Of a stretch of 64,000 nt of DNA, positions 51,044 to 60,561 are shown one piece after another (position 1 is the first letter of the stretch; each line of letters begins with the position of its first letter). The position numbers were made by a program, and so were the translations under genes. This DNA is from Plantactinospora mayteni (GTDB taxonomy: Bacteria; Actinomycetota; Actinomycetes; Mycobacteriales; Micromonosporaceae), in the NCBI RefSeq assembly GCF_016862935.1, contig NZ_BONX01000036.1, positions 186,001-250,000 on the forward strand, read 5' to 3'. Below the pieces are notes generated by a model. That model was given only the letters and a program-made list of their open reading frames with translations. It was not told the origin of the DNA and did no database searches.

Positions 51044-51694
51044 TCAGAGCCGGAGCAGCATCCGGGAGTTGCCGAGGGTGTTCGGCTTGACCCGTTCCAG
51101 TCCGAGGAACTCGGCGACGCCCTCGTCGTACGAGCGGAGCAACTGCTCGAAGACCGCCTGCGGCACCGGGGCCCCGTCGATCTCGACGAACCCGAAGGCA
51201 CCGAAGAACCCGGTCTCGAAGGTGAGTACGAAGACCCGGGCGACGCCCAGCTCCCGAGCGGTGGTCAGCAGCTCCGCCACGATCCGCTGGCCGATCTTGC
51301 GCCCCCGGTACGCCGGGTGCACCGCCACCGTCCGGATCTCGGCCAGGTCCTCCCACATCACGTGCAGGGCACCGCAGCCGACCACCGTGCCGTCCGCCGG
51401 GTCGACCGCGACCCAGAACTCCTGGACGTCCTCGTAGAGCGTGACGGTGGCCTTGCTGAGCAGTCGCCGCTCCGGGCTGTAGGTGTCGATCAGCTCCCGG
51501 ATCCCCCGTACGTCGGCGGTCCGGGCCCGCCGGATGACCAGCTCGGCCGGGACCTCCGGCGGCTGCTCGGCCAGGACCTCCGGCGCCTGTTCGGCCGGGA
51601 TCTCCGGCGGCTGATCGGGTGGGACGGGCGCCGGTTCGGCCGGGATCTCCGGCGGCTGATCGGGTGGGACGGGCGCCGGTTCGCCGCCGGTCAT
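51044..51694 (-). CDS. GNAT acetyltransferase, N-acetylglutamate-synthase-like, Pro-rich N-terminus
   Basis: The GNAT core has IRRARTADVRGIRELIDTYS at its start, AEIRTVAVHPAYRGRKIGQR (acetyl-CoA loop) and LTFETGFFGAFGFVEID, the pattern of stand-alone ArgA-like amino-acid N-acetyltransferases (first step of arginine synthesis). About 50 residues of repeated PPDQPPEIPAE precede it. ATG 51694 overlaps the DUF501 stop (ATGA). Acetylglutamate synthesis is a family-based inference; other arginine genes are not nearby. Confidence 0.82.
   Translation of the reverse strand: MTGGEPAPVPPDQPPEIPAEPAPVPPDQPPEIPAEQAPEVLAEQPPEVPAELVIRRARTADVRGIRELIDTYSPERRLLSKATVTLYEDVQEFWVAVDPADGTVVGCGALHVMWEDLAEIRTVAVHPAYRGRKIGQRIVAELLTTARELGVARVFVLTFETGFFGAFGFVEIDGAPVPQAVFEQLLRSYDEGVAEFLGLERVKPNTLGNSRMLLRL
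51591..51684 (-). repeat. 45-bp tandem duplication in the acetyltransferase 5' end
   Basis: Two nearly identical 45-bp units encode EPAPVPPDQPPEIPA, followed by shorter variants (EQAPEVLAEQPPEVPAE). The frame is kept, so the product has a Pro/Glu-rich disordered tail. Confidence 0.75.
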
Positions 51695-52302
51695 CCGGCC
51701 GGCTCCGCCGACCGGGCCGAGGGCGCCGGCTGCACGCACGGGCCGTCGGCCCACCACTGTTCGAGCAGCTCCAGCACCTCGTCCCCGAACGGGTTGACCC
51801 CGGGGCCGGCGGCCAGCGCGTGCCCGAGGTGCACGTGCAGGCACTTCACCCGACCCGGCATGCCACCGGCCGAGATCCCGTCGATCTCCGGCACGCCGCC
51901 GATCGCCTCCCGCCGGGCCAGGTAGTCCCGGTGCGCCGCCTGATAGCGCTGGGCCAGCTCCGGGTCGGTGGCCAGCCGGTCCTGCATCTGGCGCATCACC
52001 CCGGCGGACTCCAGCCGGCTGCACCCGGCCACCGCTCGTGGGCAGGTCAGGTAGAAGAGCGTGGGAAAGGGCGTGCCGTCGGCGAGCCGGGGGGTGGTCT
52101 CCACCACGTCGGGCTGGCCGCACGGGCAGCGGTGCGCCACCGCCCGGGTGCCGCGCGGGGTCCGGCCGAGTTGGGCGGCGACCGCCGCCAGGTCCGCGTC
52201 GGTGGCCGGCTCCCGCACCGGTGCCGGCACGCCGGCCGCCGCCGGCTCCGCGCTGGGACGACCCACCGCATCGGGTACGCCGACCGGGTCGGAACGGCTC
52301 AC
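51691..52302 (-). CDS. DUF501 protein
   Basis: The 203-residue product contains the DUF501 features: LGRTPRGTRAVAHRCPCGQP, a strand with TLFYLTCPRAVAGCSRLESA, and VKCLHVHLGHALAAGPGVNP. Clustered Cys/His suggest a metal site. The family is universal in actinobacteria between the ftsB-like gene and ppx; the function is unknown. GTG 52302 overlaps the upstream stop (GTGA), fixing the start. Confidence 0.87.
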   Translation of the reverse strand: MSRSDPVGVPDAVGRPSAEPAAAGVPAPVREPATDADLAAVAAQLGRTPRGTRAVAHRCPCGQPDVVETTPRLADGTPFPTLFYLTCPRAVAGCSRLESAGVMRQMQDRLATDPELAQRYQAAHRDYLARREAIGGVPEIDGISAGGMPGRVKCLHVHLGHALAAGPGVNPFGDEVLELLEQWWADGPCVQPAPSARSAEPAG

Positions 52303-53012
52303 CGGCCGGCCCGATCCGGCTCGTTGGCCGCCTGCACGCTGGACCAGAGGGTGTCGTACCACGGCTGTGGAGCCCGTTCGGCCGCCTTCGGATCGACTCC
52401 GGCGTCCCGCGCCGCGCCCTTGCGGTCGACGAGCACCACCAGCGGCGACTCGCCGGGCAGCACCATGAAGAACCGCTCCCTCGCCTGGATCTTCACGTAT
52501 TCGGGGTCGTCCCAGAGCGCCGCCTCCTCGGTCAGGTCACCGATGAGTTCCCGCTGCGCCTGCTGGGCCGCCTCGATCCGGGCGATGTCGGACTGCTGGT
52601 TGAGATAGACCCGGACCGGATAGGTGTATGCCAGCGCGAGCGCCACCAGCACCCCGGCGAGCACGGTCGCCCGGCCGGTGTAGCGCCGGGGCTGCTGGGC
52701 GTACGTCCGCTTCACCGCCCGGGCGGCGACGGTCCGGCGGGCCGCCGCGGGCCGGTTCCCCGAGCGGGAGCCGTCGGCGCCCCGGCCGGTGCTGGACGAC
52801 CGGGCCGATCCGGTCGACCGGGAAGCTCCGGAGGAGCGGGAAGCTCCGGAGGAGCGGGAAGCTCCGGAGGAGCGGGCCTGGCCCTGCCGTGGCTCGGCCC
52901 GGGATCCCGACTCCCGACCCGAGGTGCGGCCGGTCCGGGACGTCCCGGACCGGCTACCACGATCCGGCCGTCGAGCCGGGCCCTGCCCGCTCGGCGTACG
53001 GCGTTGCGTCAT
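52299..53012 (-). CDS. FtsB/DivIC-family septum formation initiator
   Basis: A ~110-residue basic Ser/Arg/Gly-rich N-terminus with three SSGASR repeats (identical 15-17 bp DNA units near 52815-52875) precedes one membrane helix (ATVLAGVLVALALAYTYPVR), a short coiled coil (QQSDIARIEAAQQAQRELIG) and WDDPEYVKIQARERFFMVLP, the FtsB/DivIC signature. It would act in the FtsQLB divisome complex. It lies downstream of eno as in most actinobacteria. 237 residues. Confidence 0.9.
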   Translation of the reverse strand: MTQRRTPSGQGPARRPDRGSRSGTSRTGRTSGRESGSRAEPRQGQARSSGASRSSGASRSSGASRSTGSARSSSTGRGADGSRSGNRPAAARRTVAARAVKRTYAQQPRRYTGRATVLAGVLVALALAYTYPVRVYLNQQSDIARIEAAQQAQRELIGDLTEEAALWDDPEYVKIQARERFFMVLPGESPLVVLVDRKGAARDAGVDPKAAERAPQPWYDTLWSSVQAANEPDRAGR

Positions 53013-53045
53013 CGCCGTCGCACCCCTCCCCCGAAGGCTGACCCG

Positions 53046-54422
<1,377 letters not shown>

Positions 54423-54563
54423 CTATCGGTCGGGTCCGTAGCTCCGGGCGCTGCCTCCGGGCCCGGCCGCCCGGCCGCGAGGGCGTCCGACATTTGTGGA
54501 CTTCCTTCGCGTACGTGGGAACCGGTTTGCGCGCGCTTGACCCGATCGTGAAGGCTGTGGGCC

Positions 54564-55280
54564 ATGCCGGCTGTGTCGATCTCACTCCGGGTACTCGCGG
54601 GGGCGATCATTTCCATCCTGACGGTCTCCGGGTGCCAGACGCTGGACGACGCCGGTCGGGTGATCGGCCGGGCAGATCTGGTCAACGACCTGGCCGCCCG
54701 GCTCGACCGGTCCACCGAGCTGACCTACTCGGCCGACTACCAGCTCCCGGGCGGGCAGCACGCCTCGATCTCGCAGTCGCAGGACCCGTTGCGCGCGGCG
54801 TACACCTATCCGGGCGGGAAGTTGACGGTCACCACGGACGCGACCACGGCCTGCGACACCACTACCCGGAAACCGACCTGCACGCTCACCGCGCCTCCGC
54901 CGGCCAACGCCAAGCCGTCGATCACGATCTTCGCCGACATGAACAAGCGGGGTCTGGTCACCCCGCCGGTGGTGGTCGGCCTGCTCACCTCCGCCGCGCT
55001 CGATCCGGACGCGACGATCCGGCAGTACGACACCACCGTCGCCGGGCGGCACGCCACCTGTGTGGAGGTCGACCAGCTCAGCGACGCCCCGGCGGTCGGC
55101 TTCGACGCCTGCATCACCAGCGAGGGCGCGTTGGGCAGCTTCACCGGTACGGTCGACGGCACCGAACTGGAGGTGGCGCTGAGCCGCTACCGGGACGCGG
55201 TGCAGAGCGACGCCTTCGACCTGCCCGCCGGTGCCGGACTCGTCGACCGGCGCGCCGAGGCGGGTCAGCCGCCCGCCTGA
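54564..55280 (+). CDS. Small lipoprotein of unknown function
   Basis: A signal peptide (SISLRVLAGAIISILTVSGC) ends in the lipobox TVSGC, so the product is a membrane-anchored lipoprotein of about 210 mature residues. The mature part has two Cys pairs (CDTTTRKPTC and CVEVDQ/CITSEG) that may form disulfides. A hydrophobic-ligand-binding fold like the mycobacterial LppX/LprG group is possible but not shown by motif. The gene diverges from eno and ends at a 17-bp tandem-repeat tract. Confidence 0.82.
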   Translation: MPAVSISLRVLAGAIISILTVSGCQTLDDAGRVIGRADLVNDLAARLDRSTELTYSADYQLPGGQHASISQSQDPLRAAYTYPGGKLTVTTDATTACDTTTRKPTCTLTAPPPANAKPSITIFADMNKRGLVTPPVVVGLLTSAALDPDATIRQYDTTVAGRHATCVEVDQLSDAPAVGFDACITSEGALGSFTGTVDGTELEVALSRYRDAVQSDAFDLPAGAGLVDRRAEAGQPPA

Positions 55281-55399
55281 CCTCACGCCGGGTCCTGCCT
55301 CAGGGCGGGTCCTGCCTCAGGGCGGGTCCTGCCTCACGCCGGGTCCTGCCTCAGGGCGGGTCGTGCCTCAGGTCAGGTCGTGCCTCAGGCCAGGTCGTC
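55281..55399. repeat. Seven 17-bp tandem repeats between convergent genes
   Basis: Seven head-to-tail 17-bp units of the type CCTCAGGGCGGGTCCTG fill 55281-55399 without a gap. The last (CCTCAGGCCAGGTCGTC) contains the stop and final codons of the minus-strand DUF885 gene; the first begins at the lipoprotein stop. The array apparently grew by duplication of the DUF885 gene end. Confidence 0.9.
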
Positions 55400-57022
55400 T
55401 TCGTCCAGGCCGAGCAGCTCGGGCAGGTGGCGTGGCGACGGTGAGCCGTGCGCCAGCATCGCGTCGTGCCACTGCCGGACCGGCACCCCGGTCGGCCGGC
55501 GCGCGGCGACCCCGGCGACCTGGTGGTAGCCGACGAAATAGGTGGAGAGCTGGGTCGAGGTGAGCAGGGCCCGACGCCACTTGCCGGCCGCCTCGCCCTC
55601 CTCCTGGAAGCCCCGCCCGGTCATCAGCGCCAGCCCGTCGGACTCGGACAGCTCCTCGCAGTGCGTCAACTGGTCGAGGATCGCGTTGATGGTCATCCGG
55701 AGCTGCATCTTGAGCTGCTGCAACCGCACGGCCAGGCCGCCGAACCCGTGCGCGACCATCGCCTCCTCGGCGTAGACCGCCCAGCCCTCGATGAACGGCC
55801 CCGAGTGGCCGAGCGCGCGGGCCCGACTGCTGCCCCGGTAACGCCGGGCGTGCGCCAACTGGAGGAAGTGCCCCGGTACCGCCTCGTGCACGGTCAGGTT
55901 GCGGATCATGTGGTCGTTGTACTCCCGGAAGAACGACTCCACCCGGGCCGCCGACCAGTCCGCCGGAGTCGGCGCGATGCAGTAGTACGTCGGTACCGCG
56001 GCGACCTCCAGCGGCCCCGGCGCGTCGCAGTACGCGACCGCGACGCCCCGGTCGTGCTCGGGCATCTCCCTGATCACGCAGGCGTCGTCGACCAGCGACA
56101 CCAGTTCGGTGTCGGCGACGAAGTCGCGCACCTCGTCCAGGGTGGTCCGGGCCAGCGGCACCACCGAGGAGTTGTCCGGGTGCTCGTCGGCGAGCAGGGT
56201 CAACGCCTGGCGTACCGTCTCGTCCGAGGCCGGGCCGCCGACCAGCTCGACCGCCGCCGCCCGGATCTCCTCGGTGACCCGCTCCAGGTTCGCCCAGGCC
56301 GAGTCGAGCACCTGCCGGGCGCCGAGTTCGGTGTCCAGGGTGTGCCAGAGCCGCGCCTCCCAGAGCCGCCGCCCCAGCCGGGGGTCCCGGCCCGGCCCGG
56401 CGTCGTCGCGCAGTCCGGCGCGGAGCCGGTCGGCGAACCCGGTCAGCTCGCGGATGGCCGCCCGGGCGACCGGCTCGACCGTGTCGCGCAGGCCGGGCGC
56501 CTCGGCCAGCAGGGCCGGCACCTGGTCCCGGACCAGCGCCGCCGCGCCCTCGAACTGCCCGACGGCGGTCTCGGCGTGGATCCGGGGTACGTCGCGGAGC
56601 ACGGCCCGGGCCGTCGCCAGCGCGTCGGGTACGGCGGCCAGCCGCCCGGCCAGGCTGGTCAGCCGTACGTCGGCCGGGGCGAACGGCCGGGCGACCAGCG
56701 CGTGCAGCAGCGGCCCCGGGTTGTACACCAGCGGGTTCCACTCGTGCGACCGCACCTCGGTCAGCTCGAAGATCCCCCGGTCGACCAGTGCGGTGAGCAC
56801 GGCGTGGTCGACCCGCTCCGGTACGTCCAGCTCCTCGGCGTCCACCTCGGAGAGCGCGTGCGCGGCGTCCCGCAGCATCGCCACCCGACCGGCCACCGCG
56901 TCGGCGGACCGGTCCGGCAACTGGTCGTCGACACCGTGTTCACCGACCGACGAGGCCAGGTCGGGGTCGCTGGCCAGCAGCGCGTCGACGATCCGTTCGG
57001 CGAGCGGGACGAATGGTGGCAT
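55385..57022 (-). CDS. DUF885 peptidase-like protein
   Basis: The 545-residue protein has the DUF885 motif LTVHEAVPGHFLQLAHARRY (HExxxxH-type zinc ligands) followed by GPFIEGWAVYAEEAMVAHG and LRMTINAILDQ, consistent with a metallopeptidase-like fold. There is no signal peptide, so it would be cytoplasmic. ATG 57022 is six bases after the minus-strand hexamer TAGGTT (57029-57034), a leaderless start. The C-terminal codons lie in the 17-bp repeat array. The substrate is unknown. Confidence 0.88.
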   Translation of the reverse strand: MPPFVPLAERIVDALLASDPDLASSVGEHGVDDQLPDRSADAVAGRVAMLRDAAHALSEVDAEELDVPERVDHAVLTALVDRGIFELTEVRSHEWNPLVYNPGPLLHALVARPFAPADVRLTSLAGRLAAVPDALATARAVLRDVPRIHAETAVGQFEGAAALVRDQVPALLAEAPGLRDTVEPVARAAIRELTGFADRLRAGLRDDAGPGRDPRLGRRLWEARLWHTLDTELGARQVLDSAWANLERVTEEIRAAAVELVGGPASDETVRQALTLLADEHPDNSSVVPLARTTLDEVRDFVADTELVSLVDDACVIREMPEHDRGVAVAYCDAPGPLEVAAVPTYYCIAPTPADWSAARVESFFREYNDHMIRNLTVHEAVPGHFLQLAHARRYRGSSRARALGHSGPFIEGWAVYAEEAMVAHGFGGLAVRLQQLKMQLRMTINAILDQLTHCEELSESDGLALMTGRGFQEEGEAAGKWRRALLTSTQLSTYFVGYHQVAGVAARRPTGVPVRQWHDAMLAHGSPSPRHLPELLGLDEDDLA

Positions 57023-57028
57023 GGGGAA

Positions 57029-57034
57029 AACCTA
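57029..57034 (-). promoter_or_regulatory. -10 element TAGGTT, leaderless DUF885 promoter
   Basis: On the minus strand TAGGTT is followed by TTCCCC and the ATG at 57022. No Shine-Dalgarno sequence is present. Confidence 0.55.
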
Positions 57035-57160
57035 GACGATCAGTTCTCGCCCCGTCGGCCGGCACATCGACTCGATCCGCCCGCCGCAGTGGCGGTGGTT
57101 AATGCAATGGCCCTGTCATGATGCCTTGGTTTGGCCCTGTCCCATGGACCAATCCGGTCC

Positions 57161-57166
57161 TAGCGT
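57161..57166 (+). promoter_or_regulatory. -10 element TAGCGT, leaderless EamA promoter
   Basis: TAGCGT is followed by seven bases and GTG 57174. The same hexamer at the same spacing precedes the GH3 gene at 58237-58242. Confidence 0.55.
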
Positions 57167-57173
57167 CGGTCGG

Positions 57174-58163
57174 GTGAAGGTCTCGAACCCGGTCGCGGTA
57201 CTGCTCTGCGTCAGCGGGATGGTGCTGGTCGGCAGCTCCGTCTCGATCAGCCAACTGGTCCTCGACTATCCACACCTCACCGGCCAGGCAGCCCGGTACG
57301 CCGTGGCCGCCGCCGTGCTGTTCGCCCTGGTCCGCCGCTTTCCCGGACTGCTGGCCGGCGGCACACCCCCGCCCGGCCGGCCGAACCGGCGGGAACTGGT
57401 CGTGCTGACCGCGCTCGCGCTGACCGGGATGGCCGGATTCAACGCCTGCATCCTGGTCGCGCTGCCGCACGCCGACCCGGCAGTGGTGGGTACCTTCATC
57501 GGTGCCGCGCCGCTCGGGCTCGCCCTGCTCGGTCCGCTCACCGGTGGACGCCGGCCGGCACTCCGGCTGGTCGGGGCGGCCGGCATCGTCGTCGCCGGTA
57601 CCGCACTGGTGCAGGGCAGCGGACGGGCGGACGCGACCGGCATCGTCGCCTCGCTCGGGGCGTTCGGCGGCGAGATCGCATTCTCGCTGCTGGCCGCCGC
57701 CGTACTGCCCCGACTCGGGCCGGTACGCGTCGCGGCGTACAGTTGCGCGCTGGCCGTACCACTGCTGCTGTTGGCGGCGATCCCGGCGGGTGAGCTGTCC
57801 CGGTGGCGGCTGCCCACCCCGACCGAGGCAGCCGCGTTCGGCTATCTGGCGGCGATGATGACCGTGATCGCCTTCCTCGCCTGGTTCACCGGGCTGCGCC
57901 AGCTCGGCGTGGAACGGGCCGGCGTACTCGTCGGGGTGATGCCGATCGCCACCCTGCTCACCGCGGCGGTCCAGGCCGGTCGGCTGCCGGATCCCGGGCA
58001 GGCCGCCGGGGTACTGGTGGCGGCGGTCGGCATCGCCGTCGGCCTGAGCGCGGGCCGTCGGCGCCGCGACCGGACCTCGACGGAGACCGCCACCGCCCGG
58101 ACCGCAGGTGACGATCCCGGTGCCCCGGCGTTCGGTGACGATGCCGGTGCCGGCGTTCGGTGA
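57174..58163 (+). CDS. EamA/DMT-family transporter
   Basis: Ten hydrophobic helices in two EamA repeats: VAVLLCVSGMVLVGSSVSIS begins the first and GIVASLGAFGGEIAFSLLAA the second. Members export amino acids, metabolites or drugs; the substrate is unknown. The leaderless -10 sets GTG 57174 (329 residues). The C-terminal ~30 residues (TAGDDPGAPAFGDDAGAGVR) are encoded by a 25-bp repeat that continues past the stop. Confidence 0.87.
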   Translation: MKVSNPVAVLLCVSGMVLVGSSVSISQLVLDYPHLTGQAARYAVAAAVLFALVRRFPGLLAGGTPPPGRPNRRELVVLTALALTGMAGFNACILVALPHADPAVVGTFIGAAPLGLALLGPLTGGRRPALRLVGAAGIVVAGTALVQGSGRADATGIVASLGAFGGEIAFSLLAAAVLPRLGPVRVAAYSCALAVPLLLLAAIPAGELSRWRLPTPTEAAAFGYLAAMMTVIAFLAWFTGLRQLGVERAGVLVGVMPIATLLTAAVQAGRLPDPGQAAGVLVAAVGIAVGLSAGRRRRDRTSTETATARTAGDDPGAPAFGDDAGAGVR

Positions 58164-58210
58164 CGATGCTGGTGTGCCGGCAGTCGGTGATGATGCCGGT
58201 GCTGGCATTG
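58107..58210 (+). repeat. Four ~25-28-bp tandem repeats spanning the EamA gene end
   Basis: Units of the type GGTGACGATGCCGGTGCCGG begin near 58107, 58134, 58159 and 58186. The first two are in the coding end of the transporter gene and the others follow its stop up to the GH3 promoter. Confidence 0.8.
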
Positions 58211-58236
58211 TGCCGCGCGGCCCTGGTCACCGACCG

Positions 58237-58242
58237 TAGCGT
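58237..58242 (+). promoter_or_regulatory. -10 element TAGCGT, leaderless GH3 promoter
   Basis: TAGCGT, seven bases, then GTG 58250. This fixes the GH3 start and leaves no room for a Shine-Dalgarno sequence. Confidence 0.6.
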
Positions 58243-58249
58243 GGGTCAG

Positions 58250-59425
58250 GTGAAGGATGCTCGCCTCAGCCGCCGGCTGCTGCTCGCCGGCTTCGGCTCG
58301 GCCGCGGTGGCGGCCGGTACCGCCGGCTGCGGCTCGGGCCGGACCCCGGCCCGGCTCGCGGCCACCCCGTCCCGGCAACCCGGCCCGGCCCGGCGCGGCG
58401 AGACGGCGCTCCGCCGCAAGATCGCCAGCCTGCTGGTGGTCGGCTTCCAGGGCCAGCAGGCGGCCGAGGCCGGATGGGTCGTCAACGCGATCCGGGAGGG
58501 GCTCGGCGGCGTCATCCTCTTCGACCGCGACCTGAAGACCGACGCCGTCCGCAACATCAGCTCGCCGGGCCAGGTGACCGCGCTGGTGAAGGCCCTGAAA
58601 CAGGCGTCGCCCGGCCGGCTGCTCGTCTCGATCGACCAGGAGGGCGGCCAGGTCGCCCGGCTCAACCCCGAGAACGGCTTCCCGGCCACCCAGTCGGAGG
58701 CGGAGATCGGCCGGGCGGACTCGATCCCGACCACCCGGGCCTGGGCGGACGGACTCGTGCGGAGCCTCAACTCGATCGGGGTCAACCTCAACTACGCACC
58801 AGTGGTCGACCTGGACGTCCGTCCGGACAGTCCCGCCGTCGGCAAGCTCGAACGCAGCTTCTCCGCCAACCCCGACGTGGTGGTCCGGAACGCGGCCGAG
58901 GAGGTACGGGTGCACCGGGCCGCCGGAGTACGGACGTCGCTGAAGCACTTTCCGGGGCTGGGCAGCGCGACCGGGAACACCGACTTCGCCGTCGTGGACG
59001 TCAGCGACTCCTGGCGGGAGACCGAACTCGAACCGTTCCAGAAGCTGATCGCCAAGGGCGCGGCCGACTCGGTGCTGGTCGGCCACGTACTCAACCGGAA
59101 GCTCGACCCGGACCGGCCGGCCTCGCTGTCCCGGGCGGTCGTCACCGACCTGCTGCGCGGCCGGCTCGGCTGGCGCGGCCCGGTGGTCAGCGACGACATG
59201 CAGGCCGTGGCGATCAGCAGCCGGTTCGGCCGGGACGAGGCGGTCGCGCTGGCCCTGGAGGCCGGCGTCGACCTGCTGGTCTTCGGCAACCAGCAGGAGT
59301 ACGACCCGAACGTCGTCGGCCAGACCCTCGACAACGTCGTCCGGCTGGTCCGCTCCGGCCGGCTCACCGAGGCGCGGATCGACGAGTCGGTGGCCCGGGT
59401 CGACACGCTCCGCCCCAAGCGCTGA
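58250..59425 (+). CDS. Tat-exported GH3 lipoprotein (NagZ-like beta-N-acetylhexosaminidase)
   Basis: The N-terminus LSRRLLLAGFGSAAVAAGTA has a twin-Arg motif followed by the lipobox TAGC, so a Tat-exported lipoprotein is predicted. The GH3 barrel shows LLVSIDQEGGQVARL, NLNYAPVVDLDV, LKHFPGLGSATGNTD and the nucleophile Asp in VVSDDMQAVAIS. NagZ-type enzymes cleave GlcNAc from muropeptides; the usual KHFPGHG...DSH His dyad is here KHFPGLG...NTD, seen in some actinobacterial members. A role in wall turnover is inferred. 391 residues. Confidence 0.9.
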   Translation: MKDARLSRRLLLAGFGSAAVAAGTAGCGSGRTPARLAATPSRQPGPARRGETALRRKIASLLVVGFQGQQAAEAGWVVNAIREGLGGVILFDRDLKTDAVRNISSPGQVTALVKALKQASPGRLLVSIDQEGGQVARLNPENGFPATQSEAEIGRADSIPTTRAWADGLVRSLNSIGVNLNYAPVVDLDVRPDSPAVGKLERSFSANPDVVVRNAAEEVRVHRAAGVRTSLKHFPGLGSATGNTDFAVVDVSDSWRETELEPFQKLIAKGAADSVLVGHVLNRKLDPDRPASLSRAVVTDLLRGRLGWRGPVVSDDMQAVAISSRFGRDEAVALALEAGVDLLVFGNQQEYDPNVVGQTLDNVVRLVRSGRLTEARIDESVARVDTLRPKR

Positions 59426-59464
59426 CCACCCACCCGCTGCCCCCGAGGCATGCCCGCCCCGAGA

Positions 59465-60469
59465 TCAGGACGGCGGTACGGAATCCTGTTCGGCCGCGCG
59501 GACCGTGGCCGCGTAGTCCAGGGTCGCCTGGCGCAGCGCCGCCTCGGCGTCCAGCCCCGCCGCCTGGGCCCGGGCCACCGTCTCCAGCAGGTTCGCGCCC
59601 AGCCGGACCGTCTCGTCCGCCCCGGCCGGCGGCTTCGGCGGCGGCAGGTCGAGCCCGGACCGGTCGACCCGGTGCAGTATCTTCGCCGCCAGCGCCAGCG
59701 CCGGCTGGGAGAGCGCCACCCCGTCCAGCGCGGAGGCCCGGGGCTTCTCGGCCCGCTTGATCCGCTCCCAGTTCTCGATGATCTCGTCGATGCCGCCGAC
59801 CTCGGTACCCGCGAAGACGTGCGGGTTGCGCCGGACCATCTTCGCCACCAGGCCACCGGCCACGTCGTCGATCGACCAGCGCTCGTCCTCGGGCAGGTTC
59901 TCCGCCAGCCGGGCGTGCAGCACCACCTGCAACAGCACGTCCCCCAACTCCTCGCGGAGCGCGACGAGATCGTTCGCGGCAATCGCGTCGTACGCCTCGT
60001 AGCACTCCTCCAGCAGATATTGCGCCAGGGAGGCGTGGGTCTGGGCCCGCTTCCACGGGTCACCGCCGGGCGAGGCGAGCCGGTCCATCACCGCGACCGC
60101 GTCGAGCAGCCGGGCGCCGGGTGGGTCCCAGGAGCCGTACATCAGCTCCAGCTCGGCCAGCCCGGGTTGGCGGGCCAGCCGCAGCCCCAGCTCCCGGGCC
60201 AGTTCCTCGTCGCCGGCCGGACCGGCCAGCCAGACCGCCGTACCGTGCGAGGCGACCGTGCCGAGCAGGTCCGGTACCGGAGTCCCGGTGACCGTCACCT
60301 CGGCGCCGGCCGCGCGTACCGCCGTGGCCAGTTCGCTCTCCGCGCCGGCCAGCACCGGAAAGCCGCGTACGACGTCCCAGGCGGGCGCGGTCAGCAGCCC
60401 GGCCGGCAGCCGGGGCGAGGTGACCAGCAGCACGATCCGACCGGCCGGACCGGGCAGTACGCCGGTCAT
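59465..60469 (-). CDS. mazG: MazG-family NTP pyrophosphohydrolase
   Basis: The MazG core is PWKRAQTHASLAQYLLEECY, EAYDAIAANDLVALREELGD (ExxE...ExxD metal site), NPHVFAGTEV and ENWERIKRAEK. MazG hydrolyses non-canonical or excess NTPs and influences (p)ppGpp. An N-terminal ~130-residue domain (VLPGPAGRIVLLVTSPRLPA) of the tetrapyrrole-methylase-like remnant type is present, as in mycobacterial MazG. At 334 residues it is typical for actinobacteria. It follows the SurA-like lipoprotein gene by 92 bp. Confidence 0.93.
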   Translation of the reverse strand: MTGVLPGPAGRIVLLVTSPRLPAGLLTAPAWDVVRGFPVLAGAESELATAVRAAGAEVTVTGTPVPDLLGTVASHGTAVWLAGPAGDEELARELGLRLARQPGLAELELMYGSWDPPGARLLDAVAVMDRLASPGGDPWKRAQTHASLAQYLLEECYEAYDAIAANDLVALREELGDVLLQVVLHARLAENLPEDERWSIDDVAGGLVAKMVRRNPHVFAGTEVGGIDEIIENWERIKRAEKPRASALDGVALSQPALALAAKILHRVDRSGLDLPPPKPPAGADETVRLGANLLETVARAQAAGLDAEAALRQATLDYAATVRAAEQDSVPPS

Positions 60470-60561
60470 CGGCCGGGGGAACTGGTCGACGGCAGGTTCT
60501 TGGTCGAGGGCGGGGTCAATCGCGGCACGGCCGGTGGTTCGCGCGGTGGGTCGGGCGCCGC

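Noticed and set aside
55281-55399. Possible CRISPR array (regular repeats)
   Set aside because: Units are 17 bp, directly contiguous without spacers, and no cas genes are present.
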